A DNA stretch of 41,526 nucleotides from JAOUEA01 sp035711865 (GTDB lineage Bacteria > Actinomycetota > UBA4738 > HRBIN12). Shown here piece after piece: positions 7,069-12,773 of this stretch. The DNA lies in assembly GCA_035711865.1 (NCBI GenBank), contig DASTBT010000035.1:1-41526 (forward strand), read 5' to 3'. The notes beneath the pieces are model-generated. The model was given only the letters and a program-made list of their open reading frames with translations, was not told where the DNA came from and ran no database searches. The translations under genes and the position numbers were made by a program. How positions within the stretch are numbered: the first letter of the stretch is position 1; each line of letters begins with the position of its first letter.

Positions 7069-7094
7069 ATACCCGGGTCGGTCGTGCCCGAAAC
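7069..7094 (-). promoter_or_regulatory. Perfect SigB/SigF-type promoter motif for the small zinc-site gene
   Basis: On the minus strand GTTT (7094-7091) is followed after 16 bases by GGGTAT (7074-7069). Both halves match the mycobacterial SigF consensus exactly. The expected start of transcription is about 50 bases before the ATG at 7009. Confidence 0.72.
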
Positions 7095-7113
7095 ACGGGA
7101 GCGACGGGAGGGC

Positions 7114-7518
7114 TCAGGGCCTGATGGCGGTTCCGTCCGGGGATTCCAGCTCGAACCACACGTGGGTCATCCCGTCGCTCCGCGTCCCCCAGGCGCTGGC
7201 GAGCTGGGCGACGAGGAAGAGCCCCCAACCCGTGCCGGGCGGGGCGTCGAACGTGCGCGGGTGCAGCTCGAAACCCGGCCCCTCGTCGACCACCTCGACC
7301 CGCAATCGACGGCCGTCGAGATGGAGCGAGATCTCGATCGGCTGATCCGGTCGAAGCGAAGCGTGGCGAAGGCTGTTCGCCACGAGCTCGCTGATCAACA
7401 GCCGGGCATCCTCGATGGTTCGGTCCGGGAGCCGTCCGCGGAAGCGATCCATCGCGTCACGGGCGCGCTTGACCGCTCGAGGGGTAGGGTCGAGTTGCAT
7501 CACGACGTTCTTAGTCAC
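7114..7518 (-). CDS. Anti-sigma factor serine kinase (RsbW/SpoIIAB-like HATPase)
   Basis: This 134-residue single-domain HATPase_c_2 protein carries the full Bergerat fold: N-box 'ISELVANSLRHA' (Asn48), G1 'DEGPGF' (Asp78) and G2 'GTGWGLFLV' (Gly95-Gly97). Such proteins bind a SigB/SigF-type sigma factor and phosphorylate a STAS partner. The start is GTG 7518; an ATG six codons later (7500) is an alternative. The partner STAS gene lies just upstream on the same strand, but the gene also has its own SigF-like promoter at 7560-7585, suggesting feedback control. Confidence 0.88.
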   Translation of the reverse strand: MTKNVVMQLDPTPRAVKRARDAMDRFRGRLPDRTIEDARLLISELVANSLRHASLRPDQPIEISLHLDGRRLRVEVVDEGPGFELHPRTFDAPPGTGWGLFLVAQLASAWGTRSDGMTHVWFELESPDGTAIRP

Positions 7519-7559
7519 CTACATCTCGCGGGAAAGACTGGCATCGTCCTCATGGATCA

Positions 7560-7585
7560 ATACCGGAACCCGCCCGCCTTCAAAC
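7560..7585 (-). promoter_or_regulatory. Putative SigB/SigF-type promoter for the anti-sigma kinase
   Basis: On the minus strand GTTT (7585-7582), 16 bases, then CGGTAT (7565-7560), one mismatch to GGGTAT. It sits in the 102-base gap between the STAS gene and the kinase gene, about 40 bases before the GTG. Confidence 0.62.
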
Positions 7586-7620
7586 CTCGGCAACGGTCTC
7601 CGAACCTCGGGAGCTGGTTC

Positions 7621-7953
7621 TCACGCAGGCAGATCGTCGACCGAGGCCTCGATCGTGAACGCAGAATCGAGTCCGGTGAGAGCGATCACCTTGGCCGGGG
7701 AGCCCTGCACGCCGACCAAGCGCAGCTCACCGTCGCGCTCGCGAGCACGCTCGAGGGCCGCCACCAGCACACCGAGGCTGCTCGAGTCCATGAACGTCAC
7801 GTCGGTGAGGTCGATCGCGATGCGGGGTGGATCGTCGCCGAACGTGCCGTCGAGGGCGGACCGCAGGGCATCGGACGTGGAGAGGTCGAGCTCGCCGCGC
7901 ACCTCGATGACCGTCCACGTCCCCCGACTCCGCGTTTCGAACGACGGTTCCAC
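7621..7953 (-). CDS. STAS-domain anti-anti-sigma factor (RsbV/SpoIIAA-like)
   Basis: This is a single STAS-domain protein of about 110 residues. The phosphorylation loop 'FMDSSSLGVLV' holds the serine that the partner kinase modifies; the preceding 'RIAIDLTDV' and the later 'RLVGVQGSPAKVIALTGL' are standard. The GTG at 7953 is chosen because AGGAG lies six bases upstream; a TTG two codons earlier would touch that ribosome site. It is divergent from the anti-sigma/sigma operon and upstream of the kinase gene, so all parts of a partner-switching module are adjacent. Confidence 0.88.
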   Translation of the reverse strand: MEPSFETRSRGTWTVIEVRGELDLSTSDALRSALDGTFGDDPPRIAIDLTDVTFMDSSSLGVLVAALERARERDGELRLVGVQGSPAKVIALTGLDSAFTIEASVDDLPA

Positions 7954-7959
7954 GGACAA

Positions 7960-7975
7960 CTCCTATCGTTAGGAG
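7960..7975. promoter_or_regulatory. Palindrome in the STAS / sigma-operon divergent region
   Basis: CTCCTA (7960-7965) and TAGGAG (7970-7975) form a perfect 6-base inverted repeat with a TCGT centre. One arm includes the ribosome site of the STAS gene, so it could be an operator or a hairpin that limits STAS translation. Short palindromes also arise by chance. Confidence 0.3.
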
Positions 7976-8024
7976 CGGCGCTGGATCTGGCGTCACTCGA
8001 CCGGACAGTATAAGGAAGGAATGC

Positions 8025-8420
8025 GTGGACACGCTCAAAGGGTCCGTGCGGCTGGCGATGCCGGCCGATCCCGGCTCGATCTCGATCGTCCGGGCCGTCG
8101 TGGCGAGCGTCGCCTCGAAGCTCGACCTGTCGTACGACTCGGTCGACGATCTTCGGATCGCGGCCGCCGAGGCTTCGGCACTGCTCCTGACGGCGGGGAA
8201 CGCCGGGACACGCCTCCATGCCGATCTGGAGCCGGTCGCCGACGGCCTCCGCCTCGCGCTTTGGGTCGAAGGGGGTGACGCGACCGGCCCCGAGACCGGT
8301 CCCGAGGAGCGGAGCGGGATCGCGTGGCGCTTGATCGAGGGTTTGACCGATGAAGCAGACGTGATCGAGATCGACGGCCACCGCGGGATCGAGCTTCTCG
8401 TGCGGGCCGTGCCACGGTGA
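8025..8420 (+). CDS. Degenerate anti-sigma (HATPase-like) protein paired with the sigma factor
   Basis: This 131-residue protein aligns in outline with RsbW-type anti-sigma factors ('DDLRIAAAEASALLLTAG', then 'IAWRLIEGLTDEADVIEI' and a final 'GIELLVRAV'). The N-box Asn is lost (ASALLLTAG in place of ANAVxHA) and no DxGxG or GxGxG loop is present, so it probably cannot bind ATP or act as a kinase. AAGGAAGGA precedes the GTG at 8025, and TATAAG at 8009-8014 is a possible -10 element. The stop overlaps the sigma start (GTGA), as in rsbW-sigB/usfX-sigF pairs. It probably binds the sigma factor stoichiometrically. Confidence 0.75.
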   Translation: MDTLKGSVRLAMPADPGSISIVRAVVASVASKLDLSYDSVDDLRIAAAEASALLLTAGNAGTRLHADLEPVADGLRLALWVEGGDATGPETGPEERSGIAWRLIEGLTDEADVIEIDGHRGIELLVRAVPR

Positions 8421-9184
8421 GTGAACGGATCGACCCGGACGTGGCCGCCGATTCGGGCCATGTGGACGACGACCTCGAGGTCGCGGCGCTGTTCGCCCGA
8501 CTCCCCGACGGAGCCGCGCGTGACGAGATCGCCATGCGGTTCGTCCAGTTTGCCGAGTACCTGGCCCGACGCTTCGCCGGTCGAGGCGAACCGCTCGAGG
8601 ATCTGAACCAGGTGGCCAACGTCGGCCTGCTGAACGCGATCGACCGTTTCGATCCGTCCCGCAACGTGCGCTTCTCCACGTTCGCTGCGGCCACGATCGT
8701 CGGAGAGCTGAAGCGACACTTCCGGGATAAGGGATGGGCCCTGCGGGTGCCGCGGCGCATGCAGGAGATCGCCGTTCGCGTCAATCGGGTGTTGCCCGAG
8801 CTGACGCAGTCGTTCGGACGTTCACCGACGATCCCCGAGCTGGCCGAGCACCTCGACGTTTCGACCGACGACATCGCCGACGCGATGGAGGCCGTGCAGG
8901 CCTACTCGACGACGTCGCTCGATGCGCCGATCGGAGGTGAGGGGAAGGCGCCGGCGGAGTCGATCGGCAGCGATGACCCCTCGCTCGAGCTGCTCGAGGA
9001 GTGGTCGTCGCTGGCTCCGGCCGTCGCGGAGCTCTCACCTCGAGATCGACGCGTGCTCTTCCTGCGGTTCTTCCGTGGGCTCACCCAGAGCGAGATCGCG
9101 CAGGACGTCGGCGTCAGCCAGATGCACGTCTCGCGCATCCTCACCCAGACCCTCGAGAAGCTCCGTCGTCAGGCGCAGGGCTGA
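8417..9184 (+). CDS. RNA polymerase sigma factor, SigB/SigF/SigG family
   Basis: This 255-residue group 3 sigma factor contains region 2 (about residues 40-110: 'LEDLNQVANVGLLNAIDRFD' and 'VRFSTFAAATIVGELKRHFR', followed by the 'GWALRVPRRMQE' linker), region 3 (about 115-185) and region 4 with the helix-turn-helix 'LTQSEIAQDVGVSQMHVSRI' (about 220-245). The pattern is that of stress and sporulation sigma factors controlled by partner switching. The GTG at 8417 overlaps the anti-sigma stop by four bases. The GTTT-N16-GGGWA motifs found throughout the window fit its expected promoter class. Confidence 0.93.
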   Translation: MSERIDPDVAADSGHVDDDLEVAALFARLPDGAARDEIAMRFVQFAEYLARRFAGRGEPLEDLNQVANVGLLNAIDRFDPSRNVRFSTFAAATIVGELKRHFRDKGWALRVPRRMQEIAVRVNRVLPELTQSFGRSPTIPELAEHLDVSTDDIADAMEAVQAYSTTSLDAPIGGEGKAPAESIGSDDPSLELLEEWSSLAPAVAELSPRDRRVLFLRFFRGLTQSEIAQDVGVSQMHVSRILTQTLEKLRRQAQG

Positions 9185-9203
9185 CCGACCGGCGAGCCTG
9201 CGC

Positions 9204-9701
9204 TCAGCTGACGTTCCGAGGCTCGCGCACGCGCTCGGGGGTGCCCTGGGCCGGACCCTCGTTCTGTGTTCGCGTGGCCTCGGATACCGACACGTCCTCG
9301 AGCGTCTCCCCGACGCTCCGTTTCGATGCGAGAGCCAGGGCGACGTCGCCGAGCGACACGATACCGACGAGCTCGCCGTCCTTCGTGACCGGCAGCCTTC
9401 GGACCCGGTGCTCGGCCATCAGGCGGTTCGCGTCGCTGAGCTCGGTGTCGGGCGAGACCTCGACGGTGGATCTCGTCGCGAACTCACCGAGCGGGATCCC
9501 GGTCGGATCCTGTCGGTGGGCGACCACCCTCGTGACGATGTCACGGTCGGTCACGATGCCCGCGAGGCTGCCTTCCTCGTCGATGACGGGCACGGCACCG
9601 ACGTTGAAATTGGCCATCACCCCGGCGGCATCGGCCGCAGACATCGACGCCGAGAGGCTCTTCGGAGATTCCGTCATCACGTGTCGCACGAGCGCGGTCA
9701 T
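9204..9701 (-). CDS. Two-CBS-domain protein
   Basis: This is a 165-residue protein made of a Bateman pair: CBS1 at about residues 8-65 ('SAADAAGVMANFNVGAVPVI', then 'GIVTDRDI') and CBS2 at about 75-130 ('MAEHRVRRLPVTKDGELVGI'). Such modules bind adenine nucleotides and act as energy or stress sensors. GGAGG precedes the ATG, and a SigF-like promoter lies at 9735-9760. It converges on the sigma operon with only 19 bases between stops. It resembles the hypoxia/stress CBS proteins of other actinobacteria; the ligand is unknown. Confidence 0.9.
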   Translation of the reverse strand: MTALVRHVMTESPKSLSASMSAADAAGVMANFNVGAVPVIDEEGSLAGIVTDRDIVTRVVAHRQDPTGIPLGEFATRSTVEVSPDTELSDANRLMAEHRVRRLPVTKDGELVGIVSLGDVALALASKRSVGETLEDVSVSEATRTQNEGPAQGTPERVREPRNVS

Positions 9702-9734
9702 CGAGTCCTCCTCGCAGTGATCGTTTTCATCCGT

Positions 9735-9760
9735 CTACCACCGGCGCGGGGTCGCCAAAC
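9735..9760 (-). promoter_or_regulatory. Putative SigB/SigF-type promoter for the CBS gene
   Basis: On the minus strand GTTT (9760-9757), 16 bases, then TGGTAG (9740-9735), which keeps the GGTA core of GGGTAT. The expected leader before ATG 9701 is about 25-30 bases. Confidence 0.5.
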
Positions 9761-9786
9761 CTGGCGGAGTTTGCTCCCGATGGAAC

Positions 9787-10833
9787 GTGGGCAATGTGAG
9801 CCGGGTGCCACGTCTCCATCGAGTCGACCCGTCGACCCCGGGTATCGCACGCCGCCGTCGTGGGAGAGGATTCTCCTACGAAGACGCTCGAGGTCGGCCG
9901 GTCCGCGACGCTGTCGTGCTCGAGCGCATCCAGGCGTTGGCGATCCCGCCGGCCTGGGAGGGGGTGTGGATCTGCCCCGACCCCGAGGGACACCTGCAGG
10001 CGGCCGGAATCGACGGAGCAGGACGACGCCAGTACCTCTACCATCCCGCCTGGCGCGAACGTCAGGACATCCGGAAGTTCCGACGGATCGAGGAGTTCGC
10101 CGGATCGCTGCCCGGCATGCGATCGACGATCGACGCACATCTCGACCTCGAAGGCCTTCCGAAAGAACGGGTGATGGCGGTCGCGGTACGGCTGCTCGAC
10201 CGGACGACGTTCCGCATCGGCTCCGAGGTCTACGCCGACGCCAACGGTTCGTTCGGCCTGGCCACGATCCGCAAGAGCGACGTGTCGATCGATGGGCCCA
10301 GGATCATCTTCGACTATGTGGGCAAGGGCGGCGCCCGGCGCGTGCACGAGGTGCGCGATGCCAGGCTCACGCCATTGTTGGATCGCATGAAGCGTCGGCG
10401 CAGCGGGGGGGTCGAGCTCCTCGCCTACCGGGAAGCCGGACGTTGGCGCGACGTCCGATCGGCCGACGTCAACACGTATCTGAAGGACCTGCTCGGCCCC
10501 GACCATTCCGCGAAGGACTTCCGAACGTGGCACGCGACGATGCTGGCCGCGATCGACATCGCCCAGGCCGACGTCGAGGCATCGAAGGCGTCCCGAAGAC
10601 GAGCGATCGCCGCGACCGTCGCCCGGGTCGCCGAACACATGGGCAACACGCCGGCCGTGTGTCGCGCCTCCTACATCGATCCTCGGATCTTCGACCGCTT
10701 CAAGGAAGGCCGGACCATCGCTCCGGCCTTGGCCAGGGCCGCCTCGGCGGACGATGACGTTGCGCGCGAGCCTGTCGAGCGCGCGGTGCTCGACCTGCTC
10801 GCAGGCGACGACGAGCGGGCCGCAGCGGCGTAG
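9787..10833 (+). CDS. DNA topoisomerase IB (poxvirus type)
   Basis: This 348-residue type IB topoisomerase relaxes supercoils through a 3'-phosphotyrosine. Likely catalytic residues are Arg143 ('TFRIGSE'), Lys180 ('YVGKGG'), Arg246 ('DFRTWHAT') and Tyr296 ('ASYIDPRI'). The N-terminal 'PGIARRRRGRGFSY', 'PPAWEGVWIC' and 'YHPAWRERQD' are typical of bacterial members. GTG 9787 is the longest start, while GTG 9796 or 9805 would also leave the whole domain. It is divergent from the CBS gene. A short acidic/alanine tail follows the catalytic domain. Confidence 0.92.
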   Translation: MGNVSRVPRLHRVDPSTPGIARRRRGRGFSYEDARGRPVRDAVVLERIQALAIPPAWEGVWICPDPEGHLQAAGIDGAGRRQYLYHPAWRERQDIRKFRRIEEFAGSLPGMRSTIDAHLDLEGLPKERVMAVAVRLLDRTTFRIGSEVYADANGSFGLATIRKSDVSIDGPRIIFDYVGKGGARRVHEVRDARLTPLLDRMKRRRSGGVELLAYREAGRWRDVRSADVNTYLKDLLGPDHSAKDFRTWHATMLAAIDIAQADVEASKASRRRAIAATVARVAEHMGNTPAVCRASYIDPRIFDRFKEGRTIAPALARAASADDDVAREPVERAVLDLLAGDDERAAAA

Positions 10834-10849
10834 CGTTCTCGGCCGGCGG

Positions 10850-11104
10850 TCAGTCCTCGGGCGGCGGTGACGGTCCGGGGTCGACCGTGTCCGTGGACGC
10901 TCGACGCTCGACGTCCAGTCGTTCCTCGTCGGCGGTGGCGAGCGACGGGCCCGGCACGCGATGCCCACAGGAATAGATCACGAGCTGGGCGCTATCGGCT
11001 CGTTGGACCGGTTCCCGCGTACCGGGGACGGCGTCGTAGACGATGTCCGTGATCGTGCCTCGCGAGCAGACCGGACAGGTCCCTGCGTCGGCGCGCTCGC
11101 TCAC
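10850..11104 (-). CDS. Small C-x2-C...C-x-H zinc-site protein
   Basis: This 84-residue protein has likely metal ligands Cys10, Cys13, Cys46 and His48 ('CPVC' and 'YSCGH'), followed by an acidic, Pro-rich tail. The function is unknown. The GTG at 11104 overlaps the stop of the upstream zinc-ribbon gene by four bases (GTGA), which supports this start and translational coupling. It is the last gene of a three-gene minus-strand unit that begins at 11704. Confidence 0.62.
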   Translation of the reverse strand: MSERADAGTCPVCSRGTITDIVYDAVPGTREPVQRADSAQLVIYSCGHRVPGPSLATADEERLDVERRASTDTVDPGPSPPPED

Positions 11105-11397
11105 AACAGAGGCCCGACTGCCGATCGATGACTGACGTCGTCGTCCGGCATCGCCACGAGCCGCTCTTCCATGCGGCGAGCCGACGGTTCGTGCACGGAC
11201 ATGGCCACGGCCACCATGGCCGGACCGATGTATCCCCAACCATCGGTGCCGAGGCTCGCAGCGGAGCGGCCACAGCGACAGCCGACCTCGGACCCCTCGA
11301 GCGGGACCTGGTCCTGGCACACGATGCAGACGAGTCGTCGCACGGGCAGCTCGCTACCCTCGATCTCCGTCGCGCAAATGCTGTTCGTCCGCCCCAT
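11101..11397 (-). CDS. Zinc-ribbon-like small protein
   Basis: This 98-residue protein has a probable zinc ribbon: Cys24, Cys27, Cys40 and Cys42 ('LVCIVCQDQ' and 'VGCRCG'), with an extra Cys8. The C-terminal half ('GYIGPAMVAVAMSVHEPS') is unrecognised. The ATG at 11397 makes it overlap the upstream membrane-protein gene by 44 bases in another frame, which is long but tolerable. Its stop overlaps the next gene by four bases. It may be a cytosolic or membrane-associated partner of its operon neighbours. Confidence 0.6.
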   Translation of the reverse strand: MGRTNSICATEIEGSELPVRRLVCIVCQDQVPLEGSEVGCRCGRSAASLGTDGWGYIGPAMVAVAMSVHEPSARRMEERLVAMPDDDVSHRSAVGPLL

Positions 11398-11704
11398 CGA
11401 GCGGCTCCCTGGACTCCTCCCGGATGAGCTGGGAGCGGTCGGCGATCGGTCGTTCGGTGTCGGAAGGCTCCTGCCCGGGGTCCGGAGATTCCAGGCTGGA
11501 GTAGCCACCCCAGAGCAGCGCCAGCATCGTCCCGGCGATCATCGCGCCGATGAGCACCATGATGCTGCCGGTGCCCCACGAGTCGAACGCCAGCGACGCG
11601 ATGAGGGCGCCGACCGCGAGACCGAGAAGTGGCCCGATCAGCAGCGAGACGCCGAGGCGCCGCCGGATCCGGGATCCGATGCGTCGGGAAGCCGGGTCGC
11701 TCAT
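11354..11704 (-). CDS. Two-helix small membrane protein
   Basis: This 116-residue protein has a basic N-terminus, two predicted membrane helices (about 18-40 and 44-66, 'SLLIGPLLGLAVGALIAS' and 'IMVLIGAMIAGTMLALLW') and an acidic cytosolic tail of about 50 residues. The function is unknown. It is first in a unit with two small zinc-site genes. A SigF-like -10 (GGGAAC) ends only nine bases before the ATG, so the transcript would be nearly leaderless, or the true start may be slightly downstream. Confidence 0.62.
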   Translation of the reverse strand: MSDPASRRIGSRIRRRLGVSLLIGPLLGLAVGALIASLAFDSWGTGSIMVLIGAMIAGTMLALLWGGYSSLESPDPGQEPSDTERPIADRSQLIREESREPLDGADEQHLRDGDRG

Positions 11705-11713
11705 AGCCTTCGC

Positions 11714-11739
11714 GTTCCCACTGCGGACCTCAGCGAAAC
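11714..11739 (-). promoter_or_regulatory. Putative SigB/SigF-type promoter for the membrane/zinc operon
   Basis: On the minus strand GTTT (11739-11736), 16 bases, then GGGAAC (11719-11714). The halves and spacing are the same as at the hemerythrin and Rho-N sites. Confidence 0.55.
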
Positions 11740-11751
11740 GTCAGCGGCCTC

Positions 11752-11777
11752 GGTGTAGAAGCCGCAGGCGCGGGTAT
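11752..11777 (+). promoter_or_regulatory. Possible SigB/SigF-type promoter for the luciferase-like oxidoreductase
   Basis: A perfect GGGTAT (11772-11777) lies 16 bases after GGTG (11752-11755), which is a weak -35. It is about 37 bases before ATG 11814 and points away from the divergent site at 11714-11739. Confidence 0.4.
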
Positions 11778-11813
11778 CGGTAGTCGCGTTGCCGACCAGG
11801 AGGTCGAGGACTC

Positions 11814-12773
11814 ATGAAGTTCGGTCTGAAGCTGTGCGCTGAGGAGCGGTCGGCGACCGAACTCGTGGACGATGCGGTGCGTGCCGAGGAGGCGGGATTC
11901 GACTTCGCTGCGCTCTCCGACCATTTCCACCCGTGGATCGACGAACAGGGGGAGAGCCCGTTCGCCTGGACGGTGCTGGGCGGCATCGCGACCGCGACCG
12001 AGCGGATCGAGGTGGGCACGGGGGTGACCTGCCCGACGATCAGGATCCATCCGGCGATCGTCGCCCAGGCGGCCGCGACCGTTGCCACGATGATGCCGGG
12101 GCGTTCGTTCATCGGCCTCGGGACCGGTGAGAACCTCAACGAGCACGTCACCGGCGAACGTTGGCCGCGGCCCGACGTTCGTCGTGACATGCTCCGCGAG
12201 GCCGTCGCCGCGATGCGTGCCCTGTGGTCGGGAGAGATGGTGACGATGCGTGGGGAGCACTACGTGGTCGAAAGCGCCAGGCTCTACTCGGTGCCCGAGG
12301 ACCCGCCGCCGGTGCTCGTCTCCGCGAGCGGGAGCGAGTCCGTATCCCTCGCCGCAGAGATCGGAGACGGCTTGATCGGCACCGCACCCGACGCCGACCT
12401 GCTCTCGACCTACCGGGCCGAGGGGGGCGGCGGGCGGATCGCGTACGGCGAGATCACGGTGTGCTGGAACGAGGATCCCGACGAGGCGATGGACACGGTC
12501 ATGCGCTGCTGGCCCAACCTGGCGCTGGCCGGGTCTCTGAACACGGAGCTCGCGCTCCCGAAGCACTTCGAGGATGCGACCAGGCTCGTACGGGAAGACG
12601 ACCTGCGGCCCAGTGTCGTCTTGGGGCCCGAGCTGGGCGACTACCTCGGATCCGTCGAGGCCTTCGATCGGGCAGGCTACGACGGCGTGTGGTTCCATCA
12701 GGTGGGCGAAGACCAAGAGGGATTCACGGCGTTCGCCGAGAGAGAGCTGTTGCCGGCCCTCAGGGCCTCCTGA
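11814..12773 (+). CDS. F420-dependent LLM-class oxidoreductase
   Basis: This 319-residue luciferase-like monooxygenase-fold protein is close to the F420-dependent glucose-6-phosphate dehydrogenase-like group. Typical blocks are 'EEAGFDFAALSDHFHPW', 'RIEVGTGVTCPTIRIHPA', 'FIGLGTGENLNEHVTG' and 'VLVSASGSESVSLAAEIGDG'. Members transfer hydride between an organic substrate and coenzyme F420. The substrate is not predictable; true sugar-phosphate activity would need checking of phosphate-binding residues. GGAGG lies just before the ATG. The last 14 bases overlap the convergent phosphatase gene. Confidence 0.88.
   Translation: MKFGLKLCAEERSATELVDDAVRAEEAGFDFAALSDHFHPWIDEQGESPFAWTVLGGIATATERIEVGTGVTCPTIRIHPAIVAQAAATVATMMPGRSFIGLGTGENLNEHVTGERWPRPDVRRDMLREAVAAMRALWSGEMVTMRGEHYVVESARLYSVPEDPPPVLVSASGSESVSLAAEIGDGLIGTAPDADLLSTYRAEGGGGRIAYGEITVCWNEDPDEAMDTVMRCWPNLALAGSLNTELALPKHFEDATRLVREDDLRPSVVLGPELGDYLGSVEAFDRAGYDGVWFHQVGEDQEGFTAFAERELLPALRAS

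Noticed and set aside
9769..9794. GTTT-N16-GGGCAA on + before topoisomerase IB
   Set aside because: The -10 half has C at the key position and overlaps the likely GTG start; kept out of the promoter list.
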